The notes below the pieces were generated by a model. It made no database searches. It saw only the letters and a program-made list of their open reading frames with translations, and was not told the DNA's origin. 64,000 nt of DNA, from assembly GCA_026874595.1 (NCBI GenBank), contig CM049310.1, positions 49,629,558 through 49,693,557 of the forward strand, written 5' to 3'. Every line of letters starts with the position of its first letter. Position 1 is the stretch's first letter. Below, piece by piece: positions 47,769 through 59,387 of this stretch. The DNA is from Sipunculus nudus. Its lineage: Eukaryota > Annelida > Sipuncula > Golfingiida > Sipunculidae. The position numbers and the translations under genes are program-made.

Positions 47769-49733
47769 CAGGATCCATAAAATTCTCATTGTATATGAAA
47801 TAACTTACAGATTTGCTGTACCTTAACTGTGTTTGAATATAGTATAAACTTCAAATAAATTTTGACAACATAATATCATTTATCCCCATGACACATTCTT
47901 TCCTGTTTCTTCTTGTGGCACTATAGGTGGTTCTATTTACTTACTGTGGTGTACCCTAATACCACAATAATCAGCCCACATTTGCCTAGGGCATTTTATT
48001 ATTATTTGAATTTTTGTAAATGAATATGTCAAAATATATACCTTGAATATTACTGAAAGTTTTATACTTAATATTTTCTTGCTTGTAAATAACGTAACAA
48101 GCAGTAATTGGCATAAAAGAGATATATGTGTATAAAAGATTGGGAAATATATGGATTCAATGCATTAATCTATGCAATAGACTTATTTTATCTATACTAT
48201 TTAAAATGATTTTCTGAAAGAATGATAGATAGAGATTATGATATTGGATAATTTCCATACAGTAGACTTATTTTTCCTTCAGTAGATGTTGGTCTTAAAG
48301 AATGATATTTAGTACCTAATTGATGATGTGATGTAATAGAAGCTGAATGGTATTGATTGTAACAGAGTCATCAAGTCAGCATGTAGGTCTATGTTGAGTC
48401 ATACAGGACATAGAGAGTGGGATCTGTAGCGATGACAAACAGGACAGAATTACAGGGATATCTGTGATGTTCCACACTGTCAAGTGTTAATCATGGGGTA
48501 TCCTTGTATGGATCTGTACCTATAGAACTGGATGACTGTACATCTGATAATATTTAGAGTACTTAATATATGGAGATAGGGTGATAGATAGAAAGAGAGA
48601 CAGACAAAGTAGGAGAGAGATTTTTTTTAACCATTAGGCGTGTATAAATAAATTTATAGCATTGCACTGAAATGACTGGGTGAATATTCATTAAATAATA
48701 GATGAACTAGGTTAAGTATTTCAAAAGTTGGGGGAGAAAGAGACAGAGAGGGAGACAAAGAGAGAAAGACAGAGAGAGAGAGCTTACTTTATATCTTAAA
48801 TAAGATAAAATCATATTAATTATATTTCCATATAATAATTATCATCAGATGAGGTTGATCCACAGCCTAGACATTACAATTTTGTACTATACACCCTGTT
48901 GTGCATCCATTGTTTTCTGCTCATGTTTATCTTGACATAACTTTAATTAGCAATAAATTATATGTTGTGATTTTAGCTGAATAAACAGAGGAAAAGTAAT
49001 AAACAATAATTGACATTAGGAAGGAGAAATAAATCAAGTTGCTCTAACTGCCACTCTGAATCTAAAGTATATACAGTATATACTTAAACAACCGGATAAC
49101 AGTATGCTTACAAAACAGAATTCTGAAATCAGCAGCAAAATGGTAAATAAATGGATATGTTATGTGGTGAGCAGTATGTTTCATTAGTAACAACATAGAT
49201 AATACACAGTAATTTGCAGTTCACACTGTTATTTTATTATCCCATCTGACACACATAAACAAACAAAAAAAGCTTTCCCTATCAGACAACAGCTCAAGCC
49301 ATATTTCTGGTTTAAATTTATGGCAAGTGTAATAGAAACTGCAACACTCAAGATATCTGATCTTGCAAATGACCTGAAAGAAACAAAGTGAACCAATTGT
49401 ACCCAGTGTTGTGTAGCTGTTGGAGTATATTTTCCACTCAGATAGAATAACATGTTAATGTGATTTCATGTCCTGCAAGTTTTATCTCAGTCTGAATCTC
49501 TTCCCCCCACCCAGTTACACTACAAGGATCCTTTGTGCCTTCAATCAAAACACATTACTACAACAGGCCTGTTGGGAGCAAACATAGAGGCATTGTAATA
49601 ATTAATTATTAAAATGAACATGTGAAGGCGTGCACATGATTTATTTGACCTTGGATTAAATATTTTTTGTTGATAATACAGTTTACTTATTACATGTATT
49701 ATTTATTTGATAATTATATTTTCTTAATTAGAC
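47769..49733. other. intron 3 sequence with GA-rich simple repeats
   Basis: Purine-rich GAGA/GACAGA stretches occur near 48590-48620 and 48730-48782. No exon is supported. Confidence 0.55.
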
Positions 49734-49813
49734 AGGGCTCCCACAGTCCTACAAACTCCTGTTTAACCTATTTTTCCAGCATTTAGGCCATGGACTCCTA
49801 AATTTCTAATATT

Positions 49814-51703
49814 TTTAGCTCAGCTAACTATAAGTCATCTGAGCTATAGTCGTGGTCCATTGTCCGTCGTCCGTCCGTCTGTCCGTCCGTCCGTCCGTCC
49901 GTCTGTCCGTCCGTTGATGTGGCACGTTTTGAAACCGTAAGACCTAGGAATCCAAAATTCAGCATAATGTTAGATGTCCCCAAGATCTCCTACCAAGCCG
50001 AAAACTTGGTCTTTGCGACTTCGTTCCTTTGAGAAATTAAGGAAAAACCTCAATTTTTATTAAAATCCTATTTTCACACTTCAGGACTGCCTAATATCAA
50101 AACCACTTATCTGTTTTTCCTCATATTTACCATAAATATTCCTCTATATAATTCCTATGTACATGCAAGAAATTAAGTCTGTAAAGTATAAATTCTTTAA
50201 GTTATGGGCCCAAACATAATGGACTTTGTAAAAAATCAGGAAAAATAATAATTCACTTAACATGAAAAATTTTGAAACTAGAGTCTATTTTCTCAAGTAT
50301 ATAACTATGTTTAATTAAGATTAAGATTAAGATTTGTATACCAAAATTAGATCTGAATTTTGTAAATTTTTTAAGTTATTAGCATAAAAAAAAGTCAGTA
50401 CCTTAAATTTTGCCCAACTTTAACCATGGCACATTTTTTTCCTGTAAGCACCATTGATTTAATTTTCACAGCATGTAAACATAAATATTTAGTTTGTCTA
50501 AATCTGAAATTTGAAAATAAAAGCTTGAAAATTAAGCTAGTTATTGATTTTTTTTCTGTAGTCACTTGCTTTGATTACAGATGCAGGGTCCCATCCAGGT
50601 CACTGGAAGTCAGCTATGCCAGGGTTTCTGATTTGTTACAGTCACTGGGGGAGATCCCCTGCTGTGACAGGTGTACAGTTATTCTCATATCACCACCCAA
50701 ATCACCCCCCCCCCCCCCCCCCCCCCCCCCCCGCAAACCCAACCCACCAAGTGTTATGCACTAATTGTTATTGTTTTCACTGTATCTCCTTAATTGTAAA
50801 GCTGTTTCTGCTCCGATATGCAAAAACTTTCCTTGAAAAAATAATTCAAGGTGTAATCAAGAAGATGCAATGTTGTGTAATGTAGCATTTTTAAAGAAAT
50901 CAATTTTCTTTTAAATGATTTTAACAAATATAATTGAACCCATCAGTATGCTTAAATTATTATAAAATATGAAGCACATTATGGATAAATAAAGACACAA
51001 TTAAAAATTGTGAAATCTAAATCAAGTATTATTTTTAGATATTTATTGTTTTGCAGATTTAAAAGATGTGGTAAAAAATAAATAAACATTTGTATGCATG
51101 ATGTGGTGTTATCTGACAAGATTGAGATTTATGATGATGCAATTGAGAATTATGAATCAACTTTTATATTCAGATATATATGTTAAATTGGAAATGTATA
51201 GAAATATAAACTTAAACTAGAAAATAATTGATGTGATAAAAAAATGAGGATTTAATACAAACATTTGTTCATTATTTTCCTGCCTCAGCAGAATTTGAGA
51301 TCAGGTTTTGTTTGCCCTGTTTTATGTTGTTTTTTAGCTCTATTTCAACTATTTCAAGCTCTATTTAATAATATATATTATACAAAAAAAATAGATTCAA
51401 TTGAACAAATGTGTAAACTACTGAAATGTCAACAGTTAATCGAAAAACCAACTAATAATCATGGTAATAGTACAGATCATTTGTTCACAAACTGCTCACA
51501 TGCTTTAGTTTCAACATTAGGAAACACATGGTCAGGTCACAAAATATTTTTTGCAACAATTTCTTGCTCATCAATACAAACCAATCATATAAACCAACCA
51601 TGGCCTTTATTACCTCTTACACTTTATCTCCATTTGATATTATTTTAGATTTTTACCTTCAAGGTTAACGTCAGCTGAGCACAGTGACCCATAGGTCCCT
51701 TGT
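49814..51703 (+). repeat. AGCTCAGCTGAC element, long copy
   Basis: The left end TTTAGCTCAGCTAACTATAA is followed by a (GTCC)n run at 49862-49915. The right end GTCAGCTGAGCACAGTGACC and CATAGGTCCCTTGTTTTT closes at about 51703. The ends share an inverted AGCTCAGCTGAC word. A 28-bp C run sits inside (50705-50732). A partial copy is at 34441, and isolated right ends are at 15337 and 63127. Confidence 0.65.
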
Positions 51704-51708
51704 TTTTA

Positions 51709-52810
51709 TTGTATCCGCCAAAACGATGTTTTGCGGGTAATATGTTTTTGGCCAGGTTCTGCCGCTGCCGCCGCCTCTGAGACTACTGGACGGATTTATC
51801 CGAAACTTACACAAATTATCGGGTCACATGTGAACTGGTGCCTAACCAAGTGACCTTGACCTCTGACCTTTCCTCTGCCCAGCGTCCGTTTGTGCGTCTG
51901 TTTCCACACATAAACCCACATATCTTGGGAACCATTTGACGGATCAGGAAAACATTTTTACACAAATGTAGCCCTGGGATAGCTTTATAACATACACAAA
52001 AAAAGGTGGTGCCACCTGCAACCATGTTTGCACAGTGTCCATCTGTTCATCTGCCTTGGGTTAAAATCACTCATATCTCTGCAGTGGTTTGACTAATTCA
52101 CCTAAAATTTGGCATGCGTATACATCCTAGATAGCTTTCTTGATTTTATGACAGGGTGGCACCATCTACCTTCAGGTTAACGCTGCAGACATCCAAGCTC
52201 ATATCTTGGGAACTGTTTGACCGATCAGGAAAAAAATTTTACACAAATGTAGCCCTTGGATAGCTTTATAACATACACAAAAATGGTGGCACCACCTGCA
52301 GCCATTTTCGCACAGCGTCCATCTGTTTGTCTGCCTTGGGTAAAAATCACTCATATCTCTGCAGTAGTTTGACCAAATTACCTGAATTCGACATGCGTAT
52401 ACATCCCGCATAGCTTTCTTGATTTTATGACAGGTGGAGCCACCTACTTTCACGTTCACACTGCAGACATTAATGCTTATATCTTCCGACCAATCAGGAA
52501 ATAAATTTTACACAAATGTAGCCCTTGGATATCTTTATAACATACACAAAAATGGTGGCACCACCTGCAGCCCTTTTTTGCACAGCGTCCATCTGTTTGT
52601 CTGCTGTGGGATAAAATCACTCATATCTCTGCAGTGGTTTAACTTTTCCACATGAAATTTTGCATGTGTATACATCTTGGATAGTTTCTCGTTCAAATAA
52701 CAGGTGGCCCCACCTACAATCATCTTTATGTGATGTGTGTTTCCCCTTGCCACTCAATCCATAACCTCACTTCACCCGTCCTTCTCTGATTTTGGCGGAT
52801 ACACGTAGTC
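51709..52810 (+). repeat. GTATCCGCCAAAA-bordered element with three ~275-bp units
   Basis: The left end TTGTATCCGCCAAAACGATG and the right end GATTTTGGCGGATACACG carry the inverted word GTATCCGCCAAAA. Within it, ACACAAATGTAGCCCT occurs at 51960, 52241 and 52510, giving units of 281 and 269 bp. Short minus-strand frames repeated across the units are shadows. Confidence 0.75.
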
Positions 52811-53117
52811 GCTTGTCGACTACCCGTATTCTAGTTCATAATGGTATTTCCGATATAATTGTTAGTATGAATAATAATAGTTATACAAACTATGTTATTT
52901 GACACAAGCAGAGAACAGTTAATGAAAGTAAAGCCACCTAAATTAATTAAAGAGACCTCTAATAGCTGTTTGGAGTAGAGATTGTCATTTTACTTTAGTG
53001 TATACCAAGATTGTGCAGTGAAAACTCCTATATTTTTCTTTTATTTTTGGTTGAAAATTCCCATGCACTCCGATAAAATTCCTACATTTCTTCATGAGGC
53101 AGGTGGGAGCCCCAAAT

Positions 53118-53273
53118 TAGCAAATATGTTAAATGTCTATTAGCACTTTGGGCTGCACTGTTCCTTTTCAAAATTCAGTGAAGTATCTAGGTGTTAAGAT
53201 TGATCGTAATCTGTCAGTGCATGATTGTATTAGTAGTATATGTCGTGCGGCCTTTCTTGAGCTCTGCCGTATA
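53118..53273 (+). pseudogene. LINE reverse transcriptase, piece 1 (left of insertion)
   Basis: The frame from 53133 reads ISTLGCTVPFQNSVKYLGVK and then SSICRAAFLELCRI, matching the x-KYLGV-x-[IL]-D segment and the following helix of CR1/L2-type reverse transcriptases. It breaks at 53273 at the border of the TA-flanked element. The fragment is 5'-truncated: no catalytic YADD region is present upstream. Confidence 0.88.
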
Positions 53274-55449
53274 CCGTATTTCATCCAATTGTTCGATCCC
53301 TCTATTTATACGACCTCCAAATATATTCAAGGTTATTAATTCCTAAATTTCCTCTAATTTTCGACTGCTTGAAAAGTTTTTCATCTCACTGAATCATGTC
53401 CAAACTGGCGGACATGGTGTCGAAAGAGACCAGTCATATCCAGTAAGGTAAGTGACTGATGAATAAAATAAAGGAATATATGTAACATACTGTATTTGGT
53501 GTTTGTTTCATTCATCAGGACAAATGTAAAGGCGTCTTCTACATTATAAAAATGTGATTTTCTTTAATACTTTTAACAAACTGCGCAAAAGTGATCGCAT
53601 TATAGCAAAGTTTAAAATGGCTCATGACTGTCAGCTCTGACCCCTGACCTTGTTGCCGTAAATACGCTAAACATTGACGTTTGATGACGAAAAGATATCT
53701 CTAACACTCGCTCGATAGTAGTTGATAACTGACGTAAGATAATCATGTTGATTATAAAATAATGCTGTATTCACGGCATTCATATCTCTTGGCTGGCACC
53801 CTTGGTCGTTTGGGGCGTAAATAGCTCGCCCATGAACACAAACTCACAGGCCACGCGCAAAGCAGCATGGGACATGGGAAATGGGAACAGACTTAAACAA
53901 CAACCAGTAGCGCTTAAATAAATGTTAATCGAGAGGAACCCTCTGAAAAAAGTACCGTACTTATAAGCATAAATTATGTGATTAATTGGATTCAGCCTTG
54001 ACACTACACGTTTTGCGTCCCTTCAGTCCCGTATGAATGATCCAACTTATTTGAGATTTAATAAATGCATTGTTATAAATGAAACAAAAAAAAAAAAAAC
54101 ATGGGCGAATTTTCTTACCACTACTGTTCAAAAGTGAAAAGAATTATCATTAAATTTTATAATCCTTATTTTTATTTACTATTGTTATATATAAATGAGA
54201 GAGAGAGAGAGAGAGACTGATTGTGTTTCTCTATGGACCGCTAGAGACACGGTTCTATACTTCGCATATTATCGAGTCAGTATTGAGCATTTTCATTCAT
54301 GATTTCAGTAAATCTGAATACCGGTACAGTTACATTGTGTGGAAATATGCGAGTTAAAAAAAAAACAAATCTGCATGCAGTCAGCTGAAAATGAAAATCT
54401 TACCTCAGTATGTTGATCACGATATCAATTAAATGAGTCATGAAATATGAAATGAAGCAGTGTTTAGAGAACGTCTTGCCCTATTAGGTGCTTCCGATGC
54501 CCCACCGTTAATTACGTTCAATGAAAATCGACTCACTAATTACCGACTGGTCACAGTTTACCCTCCGACACGGTCTGACCAAGATTACATGTATTAATGG
54601 TAGTGGTCAAAGGGCAAACTATCGCCTTTCATGTTAATCGATGTTTTGGCAACGGGAACACTTGGCCGGGAAATCATGTCCCGTGTCCGTGTTTGGACAA
54701 CAGGCGTTATTATAACCAAACTCGCTATTAAAGCTTCCTCAGCCCCTTTGTACCAACATATTCCCTCACTATTCCTTTTTGTTTTTCATATAACAACCTC
54801 ATTTACATAACACAGTGTCTTGACAAACACAATAGGTATGCTGTGAAAAGTAGTTTGCATTCATCACTTTGTATTTATTACTGACAAATACGTTGAGCAT
54901 GCTGTGAATATTTGTTTTCTTACAAACACGGTGAGCAGGATGTTTGTATTTTGTATTTCTTTAAAATACGATTAAAATCTTGTGAAATTTACTGTCTTAT
55001 TAATGATATTTTTTAGAAGATCTGACAAGATAATAAACCAAATTTTTCTTAAAAGCTATAATATCGCCCACCGTGCGACGGCAAATCATGCACTTCATAT
55101 GTCCACCACAGTAATGTATGAACGCCCGTAACTCGCCATTTGAATGGAATTAATACAGTTGATTCTAAGAAACAGCTCCCTGATATAATGGATAACATTT
55201 ATTTTGTAACCTATTATATTGTCACATGACGGGATTTAATAGCACACATAAAGATATAGCTGTAATGGACAATACGAGAGACACGACCATGAACTGAGGC
55301 GATGGCTGACGAACCCATACATAAAAGCGATTCTATTTATTCGACCATGACGTGATTTGCAAGGTACTAATTTCTAATTATCCTCCATTTAATCGACCTC
55401 TGTAAAATTTATTTATTTTATTATGGTCGAACAATTAGATGAAATACGG
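53274..55449. mobile_element. 2.18-kb TA-flanked inverted-repeat element inserted in a LINE
   Basis: The left end CCGTATTTCATCCAATTGTT and the right end AACAATTAGATGAAATACGG are inverted matches over about 23 bp with one mismatch. TA flanks both sides (53272-53273 and 55450-55451), as for Tc1/mariner-type transposons. Removing the element and one TA joins codons Arg-Ile to Ala-Ser in the LINE frame with no shift, which confirms the borders. The interior has no recognisable transposase. It contains a (GA)n run at 54197-54217 and a diverged ~60-bp repeat near 54820-54960. Confidence 0.9.
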
Positions 55450-55451
55450 TA

Positions 55452-56085
55452 GCTTCAATCTGGTGTTTACTCTCTATTAATGCCTGCTGTCGGCTCATTT
55501 GCGCCACAGTAATATCTCTCCTGGATTACTGTAATTCAGTTCTTGCTGGGTTACCTGCAGAGCAAGTCTCGCGGTTACAGATGGTCCAGAATAATGCGGC
55601 ACGTCTCATTCTTAAGAAGCGTAAGACCGACCACGTCACCCCGCTGCTCAAACAGCTCCATTGGCTTCCCGTCAAGTACTGCATACAATACAAAATTGCT
55701 GTTTTTGTTTTTGATGACTCACTTCCATCATATTTGACTGAAAAAATAATAACCTATTGGACTTTGCGTGCGCTGCGCTCGGCTGGCGGAAATCTTCTTA
55801 AAGTACCAAAGTGTAATATGAAAATCGGTGAACGTTCCTTCCGTTTCATAGCCCCAAAAGTTTGGAATTCACTTCCCATTACACTTAGAAAATCTCCAAC
55901 TCTTGTATCATTTAAAACTATCTCTTAAAAAATCTCTTTCGGCAAGCTTTTGGTAATAAATATGCATCATTTTTTTACTGGGTCAGGCACGGGGAGTAGA
56001 TTTCCATGAAATTGTATGTGGGTATGTGTGTGGATTGCGCTGTGAGTCTGACCATCGGAGAATTTGGTGCTATATAAATACGATA

Positions 56086-56130
<45 letters not shown>
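55452..56130 (+). pseudogene. LINE reverse transcriptase, piece 2, with 3' tail
   Basis: From 55452 the LINE frame continues to the conserved LLDYCNSVLAGLP, then RLQMVQNNAARLIL, DHVTPLLKQLHWLPV, ERSFRFIAPKVWNSLP and a stop at 55926. The 3' untranslated part ends GGTGCTATATAAATACGATA and a (TTA)n tail to about 56130. Together with piece 1 this is one 5'-truncated insertion of CR1/L2-like type, less decayed than the copy at 10535. It ends only about 65 bp before exon 4 of Rgl. Confidence 0.93.
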
Positions 56131-56196
56131 GTCTGAAACATTGTAATTATAGGTATACCAGGATGTATTATAGCATGCTGTGTATTCTTGTTACAG

Positions 56197-56256
56197 ATTC
56201 AAAACTGTTGGAGCTGACACGTCCATGAAAACTCATGTCAAAGAAGCCCATTTAAA
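56197..56256 (+). CDS. Rgl: Rgl exon 4 (end of REM domain, variable loop)
   Basis: The exon is 60 bp, between a TTCTTGTTACAG acceptor and a TTTAAA|GTGAGT donor. It completes the Arg codon split by exon 3 and reads FKTVGADTSMKTHVKEAHLK, with its last Lys codon split into the next exon. In RalGDS/RGL proteins this position holds a variable-length loop joining the two halves of the REM helical bundle, so low conservation is expected. The support is phase 2 to phase 2 compatibility on both sides, good splice sites, and the immediate continuation by a clearly conserved exon. It follows a 12.8-kb intron loaded with nested mobile elements. Confidence 0.85.
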
Positions 56257-58288
56257 GTGAGTATCACAAATAAAAACAAGTTTTGCTAACTCTTTTTCTG
56301 TGTATTTTTACATGTGTGTGCATGTTTTTCTTGATATACAAACAAGAGTTACATGCCTTGTATGGAAATTGATAGAAAGACCCATAATATTGGCACCATG
56401 CATAGGTAAAGTTTTTCAGAGATCCACACGTCAATTACCTTTTTCAGGTTTGACAGTGGTTTTCACTGCTTTTCACTGATATGGCTTAGATATGGCACAG
56501 AATGGTGATAGATGTTCTCATGTGCATGTTACTATTATTTGCTGATGAGGGTGCAGTCATCAAAAGTGTTTCTCCAGCTTCTACTTGGAATAAAATGGAT
56601 CTAATGGCCACCAAACTCTCTCAGCAGTTAAATTTCTACCTTGAGACTGTCCTGGGCCTACTTTAATGTTTTATTTCCATGCTCTTACCAAACCTAATTG
56701 TAGAAAAATTATGAAACTGCAGCCATTTTGTGTACAGACTAAACAGCTTATGTCACAAGCTGTATCACAGAATTAAGGGTAAACTATTGGTAGCCATGAC
56801 AACCCAACTCAGTAGGCACTTATAATTGGTCTGATAAGCCTATTTGAGATGTGATACAAGCAATATCGAGGAATGCATTGCAGTGGTATGCCATCATGTT
56901 ACATTTATATTGTGGTAAACAGCCCATAATTTTAACATTATGCTACAAATGATTAATTTACACGAGAATAAATGTGAAATCACAACCCAAACTGAAACCC
57001 TGTCTCAATGGTAACAAGTCATTTCCTGTATTGGGTACAATTTGGCTGTCTCCAGTAACCTGTGAGGGCCATGCCTGTATTCATGTGGTCAGAAATTCAA
57101 CAAATATGGGGAGGGGTTTACCAATACGCTGAGTTAAAATGGAACTTTTCTTGCTCATGTTTGGTGTTGTAAGAAAGTACACTTAAAATGCAAACGATGA
57201 GTCTGGTTTATGTCAATTGACAGTGTTCCTGTAGGCCATAAGGCTTTGTTTAAAATGACGAAAATATTTGCATCCTCATGGGGCCTTATAATGCGTTCCT
57301 CAGACCTAGATGTAAAGGCACTCTGGCAGCCAGTAATCTGATCATAATGTCAGAGTGCCAATATGGCACTATACCACTGGTATATATAATCCAAGAAGGC
57401 AACATCAAAATTTATAGAGGTTTAATTTATTTATGGTGTTTTTAAGTAAAGTCATTGGTTTTTTAACCCATTTATGATGAAACAGTAGCTGAGATGCTTT
57501 GCCTGATATAAAAAAAAATTAATGAACTGAAGTGAGAACAGTGATGTGTGTGATTATGAAATCAGTTTGATCATATCCTATTTCTTTGAAAGTTTCCTGG
57601 TGTTTGTTTTCCATGTGTTCAGGTTTCTGATGTGGTTTCTTGTTTGTGATGATATCAGTGAGTTATTCATGTTAAAAGCTCAAAGCCCCTTTGGGTAGCT
57701 AGCGCCTGTAGAAATATACTAAAAAAATAACATTAAAGCTAAGTAATCGCTCTAGTGGAAAGTTGTGGCCACTTATGAAGAGACAAATTAGTCAACATCC
57801 AAGAGAGAATTTTTTTTGCAGCAGAGTAGGTCTGTTGTTTGATATGTAATATTAATTTATCCTTTGAAGCAGATCAAATGACTGTACATGTGTATGTTGG
57901 AAGGCACCAAGAATTATCCAATAAAAGTCAAATAGAGAATTAGCTAGTTTGACATCACAAATCTATTTTTATTTCAGTCAGTTTTCTTATATAAAGTTAC
58001 AAAGTAAATGGGTCAGATTAAAATTAGAATTTCTATTTCTTTTTTTTTCTGTGTCCTTAAAGGCTATTGATGACTGAATGTGGCAAGTCCCCCATGGCCA
58101 CCAGTTAAACTTTGGCATTCACAGATTGATTTAATTCTCCAGAGCTGCAAATATTTATGCCTAGTCAGAAGGAAAATGACTAATACTGTCACTATTTGCT
58201 ATAATCCTTTATAACTAGAGGAACATATCGCTAATTAGATAGGAAAAAAAAAAAGAAATAAAAATTATATTTTCTCATTCAATATCAG
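56257..58288 (+). other. Rgl: Rgl intron 4
   Basis: This is AT-rich intron sequence between exons 4 and 5. No mobile element with clear ends is visible. Confidence 0.6.
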
Positions 58289-58554
58289 ATCACTCAAGTC
58301 TGTGATAGCAGTGTGGTTGGATTCGTACACAGAAGATTTCAACAAACCACCTGCGTTTGAGAACCTCCGTCACTTGCATGAACAAGCCCTTCACCTTATG
58401 CCTGATAGTGACATCCCTCGTCGTGCCAAAAACAAGCTGCTCGAGTTTGCTCGGGCTGATTCAGAAGAAAGCCTCTCCCGGTCGTCAGAGAGCGCAGGAG
58501 AGGATGACGAAGAAGAAACGGGGAGTACAGATGGAGTCACGAGTCCAAAGTCTG
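58289..58554 (+). CDS. Rgl: Rgl exon 5 (REM C-terminal helices and acidic Ser-rich linker)
   Basis: This exon is 266 bp, between an AATATCAG acceptor and an AAGTCTG|GTATGG donor. After the split Lys codon it reads SLKSVIAVWLDSYTEDFNKP, then PAFENLRHLHEQAL and IPRRAKNKLLEFARADSEES. The block [ILV]-x-x-W-L-D-x-[YC]-x-E-D-F, followed by a P-x-F-x-x-L helix and a R-[RL]-A-x-x-L-L helix, is the distinctive C-terminal part of the REM region in RalGDS and RGL proteins. The last third is a low-complexity serine- and Asp/Glu-rich linker (SRSSESAGEDDEEETGS), probably disordered and a plausible phosphorylation region. One base of a Val codon is left for the next exon. Confidence 0.95.
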
Positions 58555-58689
58555 GTATGGGGAAGATTTGTAAATCAGTTATCGCAAAATGAAACTTTTT
58601 GATTTAGATGGCTCATGTACACCAGTGACCAGTCATCTATAATACAGCCTCATTGGCATTTTAATTATGTAATCCATGCAACTCTACTT

Positions 58690-58990
58690 GTTGTCCCCCG
58701 CTTCCGCGGAACAGGAGACATTGATTTGGGTTTGTCCCTCTGTCCGTCTGTCAGGTTTTCATTTCTTTGCCATTACTTTCCTAAATATTACCCAATTTCA
58801 TTCAGATTTGGGAAAGTGATTGCTCTAGTGCATACCTTGGTTTGGATTGGTTTTGGAGTGTCGGCCTGCAAATTTATTATCACCAGCTCAGAAAAAAAAA
58901 AAATTATGACCTGTGGAGACATCTTCAGGGGACAATGAAAACTAAAACACAGGCACTATGAAATGTGGAGACATTGTCAGGGGAAAATAA
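58690..58990 (+). repeat. dispersed repeat with CCCCCGCTTCCGCGG start
   Basis: TTGTCCCCCGCTTCCGCGGA and CAGGAGACATTGATTTGG open the segment, a short (TCTGTCCG) run follows, and GTGGAGACATCTTCAGGGGA / GTGGAGACATTGTCAGGGGA occur twice near its end. It lies in intron 5, about 135 bp after the exon 5 donor. Confidence 0.5.
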
Positions 58991-59387
58991 AAACTAAATC
59001 ATATTGAGAACAAGATGCGGAAGTGGAGGACATTAATTCTACCAATTTGCTTGTTGTTTTAAAAGTCAAAGGTAAAAAGATTGATATTACAGATAAGAAC
59101 ATCTATTTTATATTATCAATTGAAAGATTGAAATAATGTCAGATCTTTCATATAGTCTGCCAATTTGGGACAAGAATCCCTACTTGTTCTTATTTGTCCC
59201 TGTCAAATTGTTCAGATTTAGCTTGCACATTAAATAAAATTAATCATAAAAGCAGAACCCTCACAAAACATTGAAACCTCAGAGATTTATTTCTTGAGCT
59301 TCTCAATAATTTCAAACCTGTGTGTATAACACCTGAAATTACAAGGAAATAGAAAAATAACATACTGTTATTAATTGAATCCCCAGA

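Larger units (their letters stand above)
49734..53117. mobile_element. possible hAT-type element with CAGGGCTCCCAC end, enclosing other repeats
   Basis: CAGGGCTCCCACAGTCCTAC (49734) and the inverted TAGGAATTTTA...GGGGCTCCCACCTGCCTC (complement of about 53065-53115) look like opposed termini. The outside words TAATTAGA and AAATTAGC resemble a diverged 8-bp target duplication. The interior is largely occupied by two other repeat elements (49814-51703 and 51709-52810), so either the element is composite or the termini match by chance. Confidence 0.35.

Noticed and set aside
50571-50764. Exon-like piece after GATTACAG at 50577, before a proline run
   Set aside because: The frame is dominated by the 28-bp C run, lies inside a repeat element, and no phase-compatible join to Rgl exons was found.
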